From contig NZ_NNBK01000005.1 of assembly GCF_002803075.1 (NCBI RefSeq), positions 96,412 to 160,411 of the forward strand: a stretch of DNA of 64,000 bases, in the 5' to 3' direction. Positions within the stretch are counted from its first letter, which is position 1; each line of letters opens with the position of its first letter. Position numbers and translations under genes: made by a program. This document shows positions 23,023-30,853 of the stretch, piece after piece. The notes under the pieces are model-generated. The model was not told where the DNA came from, ran no database searches, and was given only the letters and a program-made list of their open reading frames with translations. This DNA is from Streptomyces sp. CB01373 (lineage in GTDB: Bacteria; Actinomycetota; Actinomycetes; Streptomycetales; Streptomycetaceae).

Positions 23023-25143
23023 TCAGCCTCTCGCCGCTCCCTGCCCGGACGGCACCCGGCGCGGTGCCGGGCTGTCCAGGCGGACCACCACGGTTCGGTG
23101 AAAGCGGTGCACTGCGTCGTCGACGCTCCGGATGAAACCGGACTGGGCGGTGCCGCGCGTACTGCCCATGCTCTTGAACAAGGACAGGCGGAAACCGGTG
23201 ATCCGGGTGTCGCCGTCCTTCGGCAGCATGTCCGCGGGCTCCGGGCGGAGCCGTTCCAGCGTGCTCCGCGGGCCGCCGGTCTCCCCGTCGACGAGGGTTT
23301 CGACATGGAGGTCCGCCGGTGCCTCGGCCAGGCGCCGCAGGAGCCGCTTCGCCCAGGACAGGGGGTGGCCCTGCTCGGGCGCCGGTATGTCGATGGAGGT
23401 GCGCAGCCTTCCGGTACGGAGGTCCGCGCTGATGGCCAGGACGCCGGGTGTTCCCTCGATCCGCAGTTCCGCCTGGAGTCTTCCGTCGACGCAGAGCCGG
23501 TCGGCGAGTCCGCTGCGGCGCGCTCCCGGATCCGCTCCCCGCTTGGAGCGCTGGACGGGCAGTGCCTTCTGCCCCAGTTCGCCGCCCAGCGCGAGACACA
23601 CCTGGCGGATGAGCCGTTCCCAGTTCTCGACGACCTCCAGTGCCCGTGGGTCTCCCTGGCACAGGGTCTCGTCGTCGATCCCGTTGCGTACGGGCACCCA
23701 GGCCGGGCCCATGTTCTGGAAACCGTGGCAGCCGGAGTTCTCGTGCTGGAGGTAGTGCAGCAGCTCCTGGAGGAGCCAGGCGTGCGCCGCGTTGCCGACG
23801 CCCTCGTGGCGGATCAACATCTGTGCCTGGTGGGCGACTTCCGCCCACGACAGGTGCCGCAGGGCCACCTTGTGCTTGCGGCGTTTGTCGATCCTGACGT
23901 CGACGAGCGGGCTGCCCTCCAGCTCGACGTCGTTCGACAGCGTGATGACGGCCTCGTAGCCGCGGCGCGCGGCGATGTCCATGTACGCCTGGACCTGGTC
24001 GGCCTTGAGCGCGTTGCCGTTGGTCTTCGTCTCGACCAGCGCCGTCCACAGTTTGCCGGCCCGCTCGACGCGGATCACCCCGTCGGGGCGCCGCGGGGAG
24101 TCGCCGTGCGGCAGGGTGACCTCGGTGAAGGTCTCCATACGGCCGGCGGGCGCCCCGAAGGCCGCGGTGAGCCTCCTGCCGAACTCCGGCACCTGCGCCA
24201 TCACCGAGAGCAGCACGGAGGTCGCGCGTGTCTCACGGTCCCGGTCGCTCTTGAGAGCCGACACCGGGAAGAGCCGGGCCGCCCTCCAGGACTCGTTCTC
24301 CGCCAGGGTCTTTCTGGCCGCCCTGGGCAGGGTGACCTTCTTCTTCGCGGTACGAGGCCGTGCGGTCGGCCTGCCCGGCCGGGCGGTGGTGTCCTCGGGA
24401 CGGCGGGGAGCCGGGACGGTCTCCACGGTCTCCCGCGGACCGGGCTCGCCGGCAGGGGCCGTGGCCGGAACCGGGGCCGGGGTCGCCGTCACGACCGCCC
24501 GGCCCTCGGACGCGGCGTCGCTCTGCGCTTCCACCGCGCCCGCGTCGCCCCGCGCTTCCACCGCCTCGGCGCCGCCCCGAGCCTCCGCAGCCTCCGCCGC
24601 CTCAGCGTCGTCCTCGATGTCGACGCCGAAGTCCGTTGCCAGACCGGCGAGTCCGGTGTCGTAGCCCTGGCCCACGGCGCGGAACTTCCACTGCTCCCCG
24701 CGCCGGTAGAGCTCGCCGAAGATGATCGCGCTCATCGAGTCGGCGCCCTGCACGGCGAAGCGGAGGAGTTCCTCACCGGCCCCGTCCGCCAACGACAGCC
24801 GTACGTCGTCCAGTTCGCCGAAGCACGCTCCGTCGTACCGGCTGGCGGCCACCACCACACGGTCGACGTCGGAGGGGACGGCGGTCAGGTCGAAGCTGAT
24901 CCGGTCCTCGTTCCCGTCCGCCGTGGGCGTCTTGCCCAGCAACTGCACACTGCCGTCGGCCGCGACCGGATGGTTGTAGAAGTAGAAGTCGGCGTCGCTG
25001 CGTACCTTGCCGTTCGCGTCCAGCAGGAGGACGGACACGTCCGCGTCGCCCTCGCCGGTCGGACTCCCCCAGCCCAGACCGACGATCACTGAACCGACGT
25101 TCTCACTCAGGGCCGCCAGCGTCACATTCGAGCCCTTGCTCAT
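23023..25143 (-). CDS. TerD domain fused to a PD-(D/E)XK nuclease-like domain
   Basis: This protein of 706 residues has three parts. A TerD domain (1 to about 178; SKGSNVTLAALSE, then DADVSVLLLDANGKV and NEDRISFDL with calcium-binding acidic residues) comes first. An Ala/Glu then Pro/Arg-rich linker (about 180-265) follows. A C-terminal region has the catalytic pattern PD (353-354), then ETK (371-373) and KADQVQAYMDIA, a complete PD-(D/E)XK nuclease core. TerD proteins act in tellurite and general stress responses and are predicted to team with nucleases. ATG 25143 is preferred; an upstream GTG is possible. It diverges from the amidotransferase gene. Confidence 0.85.
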   Translation of the reverse strand: MSKGSNVTLAALSENVGSVIVGLGWGSPTGEGDADVSVLLLDANGKVRSDADFYFYNHPVAADGSVQLLGKTPTADGNEDRISFDLTAVPSDVDRVVVAASRYDGACFGELDDVRLSLADGAGEELLRFAVQGADSMSAIIFGELYRRGEQWKFRAVGQGYDTGLAGLATDFGVDIEDDAEAAEAAEARGGAEAVEARGDAGAVEAQSDAASEGRAVVTATPAPVPATAPAGEPGPRETVETVPAPRRPEDTTARPGRPTARPRTAKKKVTLPRAARKTLAENESWRAARLFPVSALKSDRDRETRATSVLLSVMAQVPEFGRRLTAAFGAPAGRMETFTEVTLPHGDSPRRPDGVIRVERAGKLWTALVETKTNGNALKADQVQAYMDIAARRGYEAVITLSNDVELEGSPLVDVRIDKRRKHKVALRHLSWAEVAHQAQMLIRHEGVGNAAHAWLLQELLHYLQHENSGCHGFQNMGPAWVPVRNGIDDETLCQGDPRALEVVENWERLIRQVCLALGGELGQKALPVQRSKRGADPGARRSGLADRLCVDGRLQAELRIEGTPGVLAISADLRTGRLRTSIDIPAPEQGHPLSWAKRLLRRLAEAPADLHVETLVDGETGGPRSTLERLRPEPADMLPKDGDTRITGFRLSLFKSMGSTRGTAQSGFIRSVDDAVHRFHRTVVVRLDSPAPRRVPSGQGAARG

Positions 25144-25363
25144 TTCATGCACAATGCCCCCAAAAACGACGCAACCCGGGAACGAGGAGACCCTCGCCCC
25201 AGGCGCATGACACGCGACACGGTGTGACGTGTCGCACATGGCTCACTGTAGTCCCCGCGGTGCGATGCGTAAGCGACTGGTCCGGATCTTCACGGAAGGC
25301 CCGGTTCGTGACCTGGGGGCGGGGAACTCGTGGAGGGCTGGCCGACAACCGCGGAGGAAGCCG

Positions 25364-26233
25364 ATGTGCCGTCTGTTCGGACTCAGCAGCGCGCCGCGGC
25401 GTACTCGCGCCACCTTCTGGCTGCTGGACGCCCCCGACAGTCTCAGCCGGCAGAGTCACCGCGATCCGGACGGCACCGGGCTCGGTTACTTCGCGGCGGA
25501 CGGCACCCCGCGGGTCGACAAGGCGCCGATCGCCGCCTACCGGGACCGCGGGTTCGCCGAGGAGGCACGGCAGGTGGAGTCCACCACCTTCCTCGCCCAT
25601 GTGCGGTTCGCCTCGACCGGCAGCCTGGAAGCGCGCAACACCCACCCCTTCGAGCAGGAAGGGCGGCTGTTCGCGCACAACGGGGTGGTCGAGGGCCTCG
25701 ACGCGCTCGACGACCACCTGGGCGAGGACCGGTCACTGGTCAGGGGCGACACCGACTCGGAGCGGTTCTTCGCCCTCGTCACCCGCGAGACCCGCGAACA
25801 CGGCGGCGACGTCACCGCCGGCATCACGCGTGCCGCGCGCTGGATCGCCGGGCATCTGCCCGTCTACGCCCTCAACCTGGTCCTCGTCACCCCGGACCAA
25901 CTGTGGGCGCTGCGCTACCCCGACACCCACGAGCTGTACGTCCTCCAGCGCGCGGCGGGCGGCCGGCACGGCACCCGGCACCTCGACCACAGCGGCAGCA
26001 ACGGGCGGATGCGCGTGCACTCCGAGGCTCTGGCCGCACACCCGGCCGTCGTGGTGGCCAGCGAGCGCATGGACGACAACCCGGACTGGCGGCTGCTGGA
26101 GGCGGGCGAACTGCTCCATGTCGACTCCGGCCTGCACACCACCGGCCGGCTCGCCCTGCCCGAGCCGCCGGCCCACCCCCTCACCCTCGACGACCTGCGC
26201 CCCGACGCGGCCGCCTCGCAGAAGGCCGCGTAG
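25364..26233 (+). CDS. Class II glutamine amidotransferase
   Basis: This 289-residue protein begins MCRLFGLSS; Cys2 is the nucleophile after removal of Met, as in GATase II/Ntn hydrolases. Other active-site motifs are FLAHVRFASTGS, THPFEQEGRLFAHNG and RGDTDSERFF. It hydrolyses an amide, probably of a glutamine-like substrate. It is similar to EgtC/YafJ-type proteins, but the egt neighbours are absent and the partner is unknown. The ATG at 25364 is fixed by the catalytic Cys and a GGAGGAAG site. Its stop is 24 bases from that of ku. Confidence 0.9.
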   Translation: MCRLFGLSSAPRRTRATFWLLDAPDSLSRQSHRDPDGTGLGYFAADGTPRVDKAPIAAYRDRGFAEEARQVESTTFLAHVRFASTGSLEARNTHPFEQEGRLFAHNGVVEGLDALDDHLGEDRSLVRGDTDSERFFALVTRETREHGGDVTAGITRAARWIAGHLPVYALNLVLVTPDQLWALRYPDTHELYVLQRAAGGRHGTRHLDHSGSNGRMRVHSEALAAHPAVVVASERMDDNPDWRLLEAGELLHVDSGLHTTGRLALPEPPAHPLTLDDLRPDAAASQKAA

Positions 26234-26257
26234 GTCCAGTCGTGCGAGGGGCGGTTC

Positions 26258-27313
26258 TCACGCCGTGCGTTTGCGGGAGGCCGTCTTCTTGGCCGGGGTC
26301 TTCTTCGTCGTGTTCTTGGGGGTCGATGCGGTCTTCTTCGCGGTCCGCGACGACTGCGCCGACTTGGAGGTGGACTTCTTCGCGGCGGCCGTCTTCTTGG
26401 CCGCGGTCTTCTTGGCCGCGGGAGCCGACTTCCCGGTGGTGGTCTTCTTGGCCGCGCCGCCCGCTCGCTTGCCGCGCGGGAGGTGCCTGACCTCGGCCTC
26501 CTCCGCCGGTTCCCCGGTCTCCTCCCCCACTTCCTCACCCCTGGACTGCCTGGCCGCCCGCACACTGTTCTCCAGGGCGGCCATCAGGTCGAGGACCTTG
26601 CCGCCAGGGGCGGGTTCGGGAGCCTCGGGGGGCGCCTCGCCGGCGGCCTTCGCGGCGATGACCTCCTCCAGCGCCTCGCGGTACTCGTCGTGGAGATCCT
26701 GGAGGTCGACCTCGCCCAGGGTGTCCATGAGGGCGTCGGCGAGGTCCAGCTCCTTGTCCCGGACGGTGACGTCGACTTCCGGGGCCACGCCCTGCGGGGC
26801 GCGGATCTCGTCGGGCCAGAGCAGGCCGTGCATGGCGATGACGTCGTCCACCACACGGAGCATGCCCAGGCGCTCGCGGCCGCGCAGGGCGAACTTCGCG
26901 ATCGCCACCTTCCGGCTGCGCTTGAGGGCCTCGCGCAGCAGGGTGTACGGCTTGGCGGCGGGAGCGCCGCTCGCCGCCAGGTAGTACGCGTTCTCCATCT
27001 GGAGCGGGTCGATCCGGTCGGCCGGGACGAAGGCCACGATGTCGATCGTCTTCGCGGTGGGCAGCGGCAGGTGGGCCAGGTCCTCGTCGGTGATCGGGAC
27101 GATGGAGCCGTCCGCGTCCTCGTAGGCCTTGCCGATCTCCGCCTGGGTGACCTCGCGCTCCTCCAGTTCGCACACCTTGCGGTAGCGGATGCGGCCGCCG
27201 TCCTCGGTGTGGATCTGGCGGAAGGAGATGGCGTGGCTCTCGGTCGCGTTCACGAGCTTGATCGGGATGCTGACCAGGCCGAACGAGATGGCGCCGTTCC
27301 AAATGGATCGCAC
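26258..27313 (-). CDS. ku: Ku homodimer, DNA end-binding protein of bacterial NHEJ
   Basis: This 351-residue protein has the Ku core from RSIWNGAISFGLVSIPIKL to about residue 255. A lysine- and alanine-rich tail (repeated AAKKT blocks, residues about 285-351) follows, typical of Streptomyces Ku, and helps bind DNA ends. Ku rings load on double-strand breaks and recruit LigD-type enzymes. GTG 27313 follows GGAAGG. It diverges from the LigD-polymerase gene over a 111-base promoter region, an arrangement known for actinomycete NHEJ. Confidence 0.95.
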   Translation of the reverse strand: MRSIWNGAISFGLVSIPIKLVNATESHAISFRQIHTEDGGRIRYRKVCELEEREVTQAEIGKAYEDADGSIVPITDEDLAHLPLPTAKTIDIVAFVPADRIDPLQMENAYYLAASGAPAAKPYTLLREALKRSRKVAIAKFALRGRERLGMLRVVDDVIAMHGLLWPDEIRAPQGVAPEVDVTVRDKELDLADALMDTLGEVDLQDLHDEYREALEEVIAAKAAGEAPPEAPEPAPGGKVLDLMAALENSVRAARQSRGEEVGEETGEPAEEAEVRHLPRGKRAGGAAKKTTTGKSAPAAKKTAAKKTAAAKKSTSKSAQSSRTAKKTASTPKNTTKKTPAKKTASRKRTA

Positions 27314-27424
27314 GGGGAGCACCTTCCGGATCGGATCAGGACGATCTGCTTGGTCTGATTGCGCTGACTGCCCAGGCTGCTCCTTTTGTCCTGTTTCAAG
27401 TAGTTTCCATGGTTTTCTTATCGT

Positions 27425-28306
27425 ATGGCGCCGATCACGGAGGTGGAGGGGCGACGGCTCGCGCTCAGCAACCTGGACAAGGTGCTGTATCCCGCGAGCG
27501 GGTTCACCAAGGGCGAGGTGCTGCACTACTACGCGACGACCGCCGAGGCACTGCTGCCCCATCTGCGCGACCGGCCGGTGTCCTTCCTGCGCTACCCGGA
27601 CGGGCCGGACGGGCAGGTGTTCTTCGCCAAGAACGTGCCGCCGGGTACGCCCGAGTGGGTGACGACGGCCGAGGTGCCGAAATCGGCGGGGGCGGCGCGG
27701 ATGGTGCTGGTGCAGGATCTGGCGAGCCTCATGTGGGCGGCCAACCTGGTGACCGAGTTCCACACCCCGCAGTGGGTGGTCGAGGCGCCCGCGGAGGCCG
27801 ACCGGCTGGTGTTCGACCTGGATCCGGGGGCGCCGGCGAGCGTGGTGGACTGCTGCCGGGTGGCGTTGTGGCTGCGGGAGCGGCTGGCCGGGGACGGGAT
27901 CGAGGCGTACGCGAAGACGTCCGGATCGAAGGGGCTGCATCTGCTGGCCGCGGTGAGGGGGGCTTCCAGCGCGCGGTCGTCCGACTATGCGAAGGGGCTC
28001 GCCGTGGAGGCGGAGCGCGCGATGCCCGAGCTGGTGCTGCACCGGATGACGCGGAGTCTGCGGCCGGGGAAGGTGTTCGTCGACTGGAGTCAGAACGCGG
28101 CGCGCAAGACCACGGCGGCGCCCTACACGCTGCGGGCGCGCCAGGAGCCGACGGTCTCCGCGCCGGTCACGTGGGACGAGGTGGCGGGGTGCCGGACGCC
28201 GGGGCGGCTGGAGTTCCGGGCACGGGACATCGCGCCCCGGCTGCGGGATCACGGCGACCTGCTGGCGCCCCTGCTGGACCCGGGACGCGCGGCCGCGCTG
28301 CCGTGA
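27425..28306 (+). CDS. Stand-alone LigD-type polymerase/primase domain (NHEJ)
   Basis: This 293-residue protein is the archaeo-eukaryotic primase-like domain of LigD. Catalytic acidic residues lie in LVFDLDPG, nucleotide-binding residues in SGSKGLHL and a conserved motif in VFVDWSQN. It fills gaps at broken ends and can add nucleotides; ligase and phosphoesterase modules are separate in Streptomyces and are not in this window. The ATG at 27425 has no ribosome-binding site within 15 bases, and an AT-rich promoter-like run (TTTTCTTATCGT) touches it, so the mRNA may be leaderless. It is divergent from ku. Confidence 0.93.
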   Translation: MAPITEVEGRRLALSNLDKVLYPASGFTKGEVLHYYATTAEALLPHLRDRPVSFLRYPDGPDGQVFFAKNVPPGTPEWVTTAEVPKSAGAARMVLVQDLASLMWAANLVTEFHTPQWVVEAPAEADRLVFDLDPGAPASVVDCCRVALWLRERLAGDGIEAYAKTSGSKGLHLLAAVRGASSARSSDYAKGLAVEAERAMPELVLHRMTRSLRPGKVFVDWSQNAARKTTAAPYTLRARQEPTVSAPVTWDEVAGCRTPGRLEFRARDIAPRLRDHGDLLAPLLDPGRAAALP

Positions 28307-28321
28307 GCGGGAACCGGCCGC

Positions 28322-28430
28322 CCGGTCACGCCATCTCAGGGAAACCCGGCCGCCCGGTCACATCCGCTCGGCCGGAACACGGTCATCCGGTCACACCCAC
28401 TCGGGGCGAACCGGGGCGGCCGTCCGGTCA
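28322..28430. repeat. Four imperfect 32-37-base tandem repeats
   Basis: CCGGTCAC or CCGGTCAG occurs at 28322, 28354, 28387 and 28424, each preceded by a CGCC/CATC/CGT variant and followed by similar C-rich arms. The array fills most of the 180-base gap between the convergent polymerase and NERD genes. No ORF or clear terminator is seen inside. Confidence 0.55.
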
Positions 28431-28486
28431 GCCTCCCGAGCCCGACCGTCCCCCGGCACAGCCGCCCCCTCGGCCCGGCCGCCCTC

Positions 28487-29299
28487 TCACACCCTCTCCC
28501 ACGTCCTGCGGTCCCTCGCCATCGCGTGGAGTGCTTCCACGTCCGCCGGTTTCAGCTGGCCGCCCAGGCGGGTCAGGTCCCCGAGGACGGCGAGTTCGAG
28601 GACGCGTACGCCCCTGGGCGGCGCGGTGACGTGAAGGGCCGCCGGGTCCGTGAGGACCAGGACGGGGCGCACCTCGGCCGTCAGCGCGTAGGAGGCTCGG
28701 TCGGCCCGGCTGCGGAGGTCGCGCAGGAGGGGCGCGGGGTCGTGGCGGCCGAGGACGACCATCGGGTCGTCGATGCGGACGCGCTGCTTGCGGGCGTACA
28801 GGGCGTGGACGGCGAAGAGGCCGCCCGGGCCGATGACCAGGTGGTGGATGCGGTCGCCGCCGGGCAGCGGGACGGAGTGGAGAGCGTGCCAGCCCGCGCC
28901 GTCGAGGTGGTCCAGGGCCTCGCCCACCGTCTGCTCGGCGGTCAGGGCGCGGCGGCGCGGGTCCGGGCGCAGGCGGTGGGCGGGGGCGGGCTCGCGGTCG
29001 AGGGCGATCAGCAGCGCCTCGCCGGGGCGGTTGGGGGCGAGGTCGTCGTCCGGGTGCAGGCTCAGCCGGGCGAGTTCGGCGGGGGTGGGCACCGGGGGCG
29101 GGCCCACCGCGACCGGGCCGGTGAGGAAGGGGCCCAGGGCCTGGAGCACGTCTTCCTGCTCGCCCTCGCTGAGGAGGTTGACCCGGGCGGCCTCACGGTC
29201 GTACCAGGCGATGTTCCTGCCGTCGGCCCGGCAGACGTAGAGCCGTTCCTGTCCGTGGCGCCAGGTCGGTATGACGCGCAGTCCGCGGTGTCCGCTCAT
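28487..29299 (-). CDS. NERD-domain (nuclease-related) protein
   Basis: This 270-residue protein has a C-terminal NERD domain (about 125-250): GEALDHLDGAGWHALHSVPL, HHLVIGPGGLFAVHA and TAEVRPVLVLTDP. The GPGG-F-V strand and the later lysine correspond to the NERD core, though the catalytic residues are not all clear. The N-terminal 110 residues contain an unknown fold with several Trp/Tyr. NERD proteins are suspected DNA-processing enzymes; its position beside ku and the LigD polymerase hints at repair, which is inference. Confidence 0.85.
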   Translation of the reverse strand: MSGHRGLRVIPTWRHGQERLYVCRADGRNIAWYDREAARVNLLSEGEQEDVLQALGPFLTGPVAVGPPPVPTPAELARLSLHPDDDLAPNRPGEALLIALDREPAPAHRLRPDPRRRALTAEQTVGEALDHLDGAGWHALHSVPLPGGDRIHHLVIGPGGLFAVHALYARKQRVRIDDPMVVLGRHDPAPLLRDLRSRADRASYALTAEVRPVLVLTDPAALHVTAPPRGVRVLELAVLGDLTRLGGQLKPADVEALHAMARDRRTWERV

Positions 29300-29399
29300 G
29301 CACCATCACCCCCACGACCATGGGAACAGGCGGGGTGCTCCCGGGGCAAGAACCCGGCTACCTTTGAGGAGCGGTTGGCAGGGGAGTGGGGAGGCGCCG

Positions 29400-29906
29400 T
29401 TGCGGACCCGCGGGAAACAGCCCGACGTACCGGCTCCGGACAGCCCGTGGAGCGAGGTCGTGCCCGGCCTGTGGATGGGCGGGCACGAGTTCAGGACGCA
29501 CTCCGGGCGGCTGGAGCTCGCCGTCGTGCGCGATGAGTTCGATCTTGTGCAGACCCTGCTCAGGCTGCCGGGCCACGGACCCGACCCGGGTGTCGAGCAC
29601 CATGTGTGGCCGATACCCGACGGACCGCTGGACGGAACACAGCTCGCGGGGGTGATACGGCTGGCCCGGGCCGCCTGCGACGCCCTGGACCAGGACCGCC
29701 GGGTCCTCGTGCGCTGCTACTCCGGCTACAACCGCTCAGGGCTGGTGGTCGCGCACGCGCTGGTCCGGCAGGGGCGCTCCTCCGACGAGGCGATCCGTCT
29801 GATCCGCGCCCGCCGCTCCCCCTGGGCCCTCCACAACGAGCTGTTCGTCGACTATCTGCGGACGGGCCTGCCGACGGCACGGCTGCTGGAGGAGCTGGCC
29901 GAGTAA
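29400..29906 (+). CDS. Cysteine-based protein phosphatase (DSP/PTP type)
   Basis: This protein of 168 residues has the phosphatase signature CYSGYNRSG (Cys-x5-Arg-Ser). A general-acid Asp region before it (VWPIPDGPLDG) completes the family pattern. It is closest to dual-specificity phosphatases. It could remove phosphate from Tyr, Ser/Thr or non-protein substrates; the target is unknown. I choose TTG 29400 because GGGGAGG lies six bases upstream; earlier in-frame starts run into the divergent NERD promoter. It stands as a single gene. Confidence 0.85.
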   Translation: MRTRGKQPDVPAPDSPWSEVVPGLWMGGHEFRTHSGRLELAVVRDEFDLVQTLLRLPGHGPDPGVEHHVWPIPDGPLDGTQLAGVIRLARAACDALDQDRRVLVRCYSGYNRSGLVVAHALVRQGRSSDEAIRLIRARRSPWALHNELFVDYLRTGLPTARLLEELAE

Positions 29907-30067
29907 CCGTTTCGCCCGGGCGCCGGACAAGCCGTTTCCCCGAGGGCTCGTACGCCGGAACCGAAAGCCGGTGAGCAAAAGGGACTTCCATACGAAACGA
30001 ATAGGGTGTACGAGGCTGTCACCCGCGCCGCTCCCTCTCCTCCCGCTCCTCCAGCCACCGGAGAAAC

Positions 30068-30853
30068 GTGTTCCGCAGACGCCCCGCCCTGGCCACCGCC
30101 CTGGTCACCCTTCTGACGGCGACGACGGCTGCCTGCGGCGACGCGGGCGGGCTGCGCGGCGCGGGGCCCACGCCGACCGCGGTCAGCCCGGCCCGGCTGT
30201 GGCCCTCGCTGCGCCCGGCGGCCAGCCCCGCCTGGCCCTACGACGAGATACAGATCGAGACGGTCAAGGGCGTCACCGCTCCCGGCGACGACATCCACGC
30301 GGTCGACCCGGTTGCCGTCGTACAGGCCGAGGTGACCGCGCATCCGGACGCCTACACGAGCGCCGAGGCGCCGTACCAGGACACGGCCGTCCGGCTGGCG
30401 GAGTGCGGCGGGGCGAAGGATCCGTCGCGGTGTCCCGTCATGCGGCCGTACTACCGGGACCTGACCGGTGACGGGCACGACGACATGGCACTGGGCTTCC
30501 GGCTGTACCCGACCAACCAGACCGCGGTGCGCGTCTACACGTTCGAGGGGCACCGGCTGGTGCAGGTGTTCGCCAACGACGACGCTGTGATCGGCGTGGA
30601 GCTGGCCGGGCGGGCCGTGATCATACGCTCGCCGGCCGGGATCGCCGGGTACGAGTACCGCACCACGTGGTCCTGGGATCCGGAGCAGCGGGCGATGGTG
30701 TTCTCGCGCGACGAGTTCCTGCGCACCGGGCGGCACCGGCCCACGCACGCGCGTACCCACGCGCCCCTCCCCTCCTCCCCGCCCCCGTCCGCCGGCAGTC
30801 CCTCTCCCTCCCCCTCCTCCCCCGCCGTCTCCTCCTCCGCGAGCGTGCGATGA
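30068..30853 (+). CDS. Secreted lipoprotein, partner of the adjacent histidine kinase
   Basis: This 261-residue protein has a lipobox (LTATTAAC, Cys at about 23), so it is probably anchored to the outer face of the membrane. The mature part carries a DLTGDGHDDMALGF calcium-like or FG-GAP-type motif, then a beta-rich stretch. It ends in a Pro/Ser-rich tail. The stop overlaps the kinase start as ATGA, so the pair is co-translated. A lipoprotein next to a sensor kinase may modulate it, as CseA does for CseC; this is an analogy. Confidence 0.82.
   Translation: MFRRRPALATALVTLLTATTAACGDAGGLRGAGPTPTAVSPARLWPSLRPAASPAWPYDEIQIETVKGVTAPGDDIHAVDPVAVVQAEVTAHPDAYTSAEAPYQDTAVRLAECGGAKDPSRCPVMRPYYRDLTGDGHDDMALGFRLYPTNQTAVRVYTFEGHRLVQVFANDDAVIGVELAGRAVIIRSPAGIAGYEYRTTWSWDPEQRAMVFSRDEFLRTGRHRPTHARTHAPLPSSPPPSAGSPSPSPSSPAVSSSASVR

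Noticed and set aside
27313..28252. A long N-terminal extension of Ku
   Set aside because: It is antisense to the LigD polymerase. Ku's conserved RSIWNG start fixes the real N-terminus.
28322..28430. A CRISPR array
   Set aside because: The repeats are imperfect, spacers are nearly the same as the repeats, and no cas gene is in the window.
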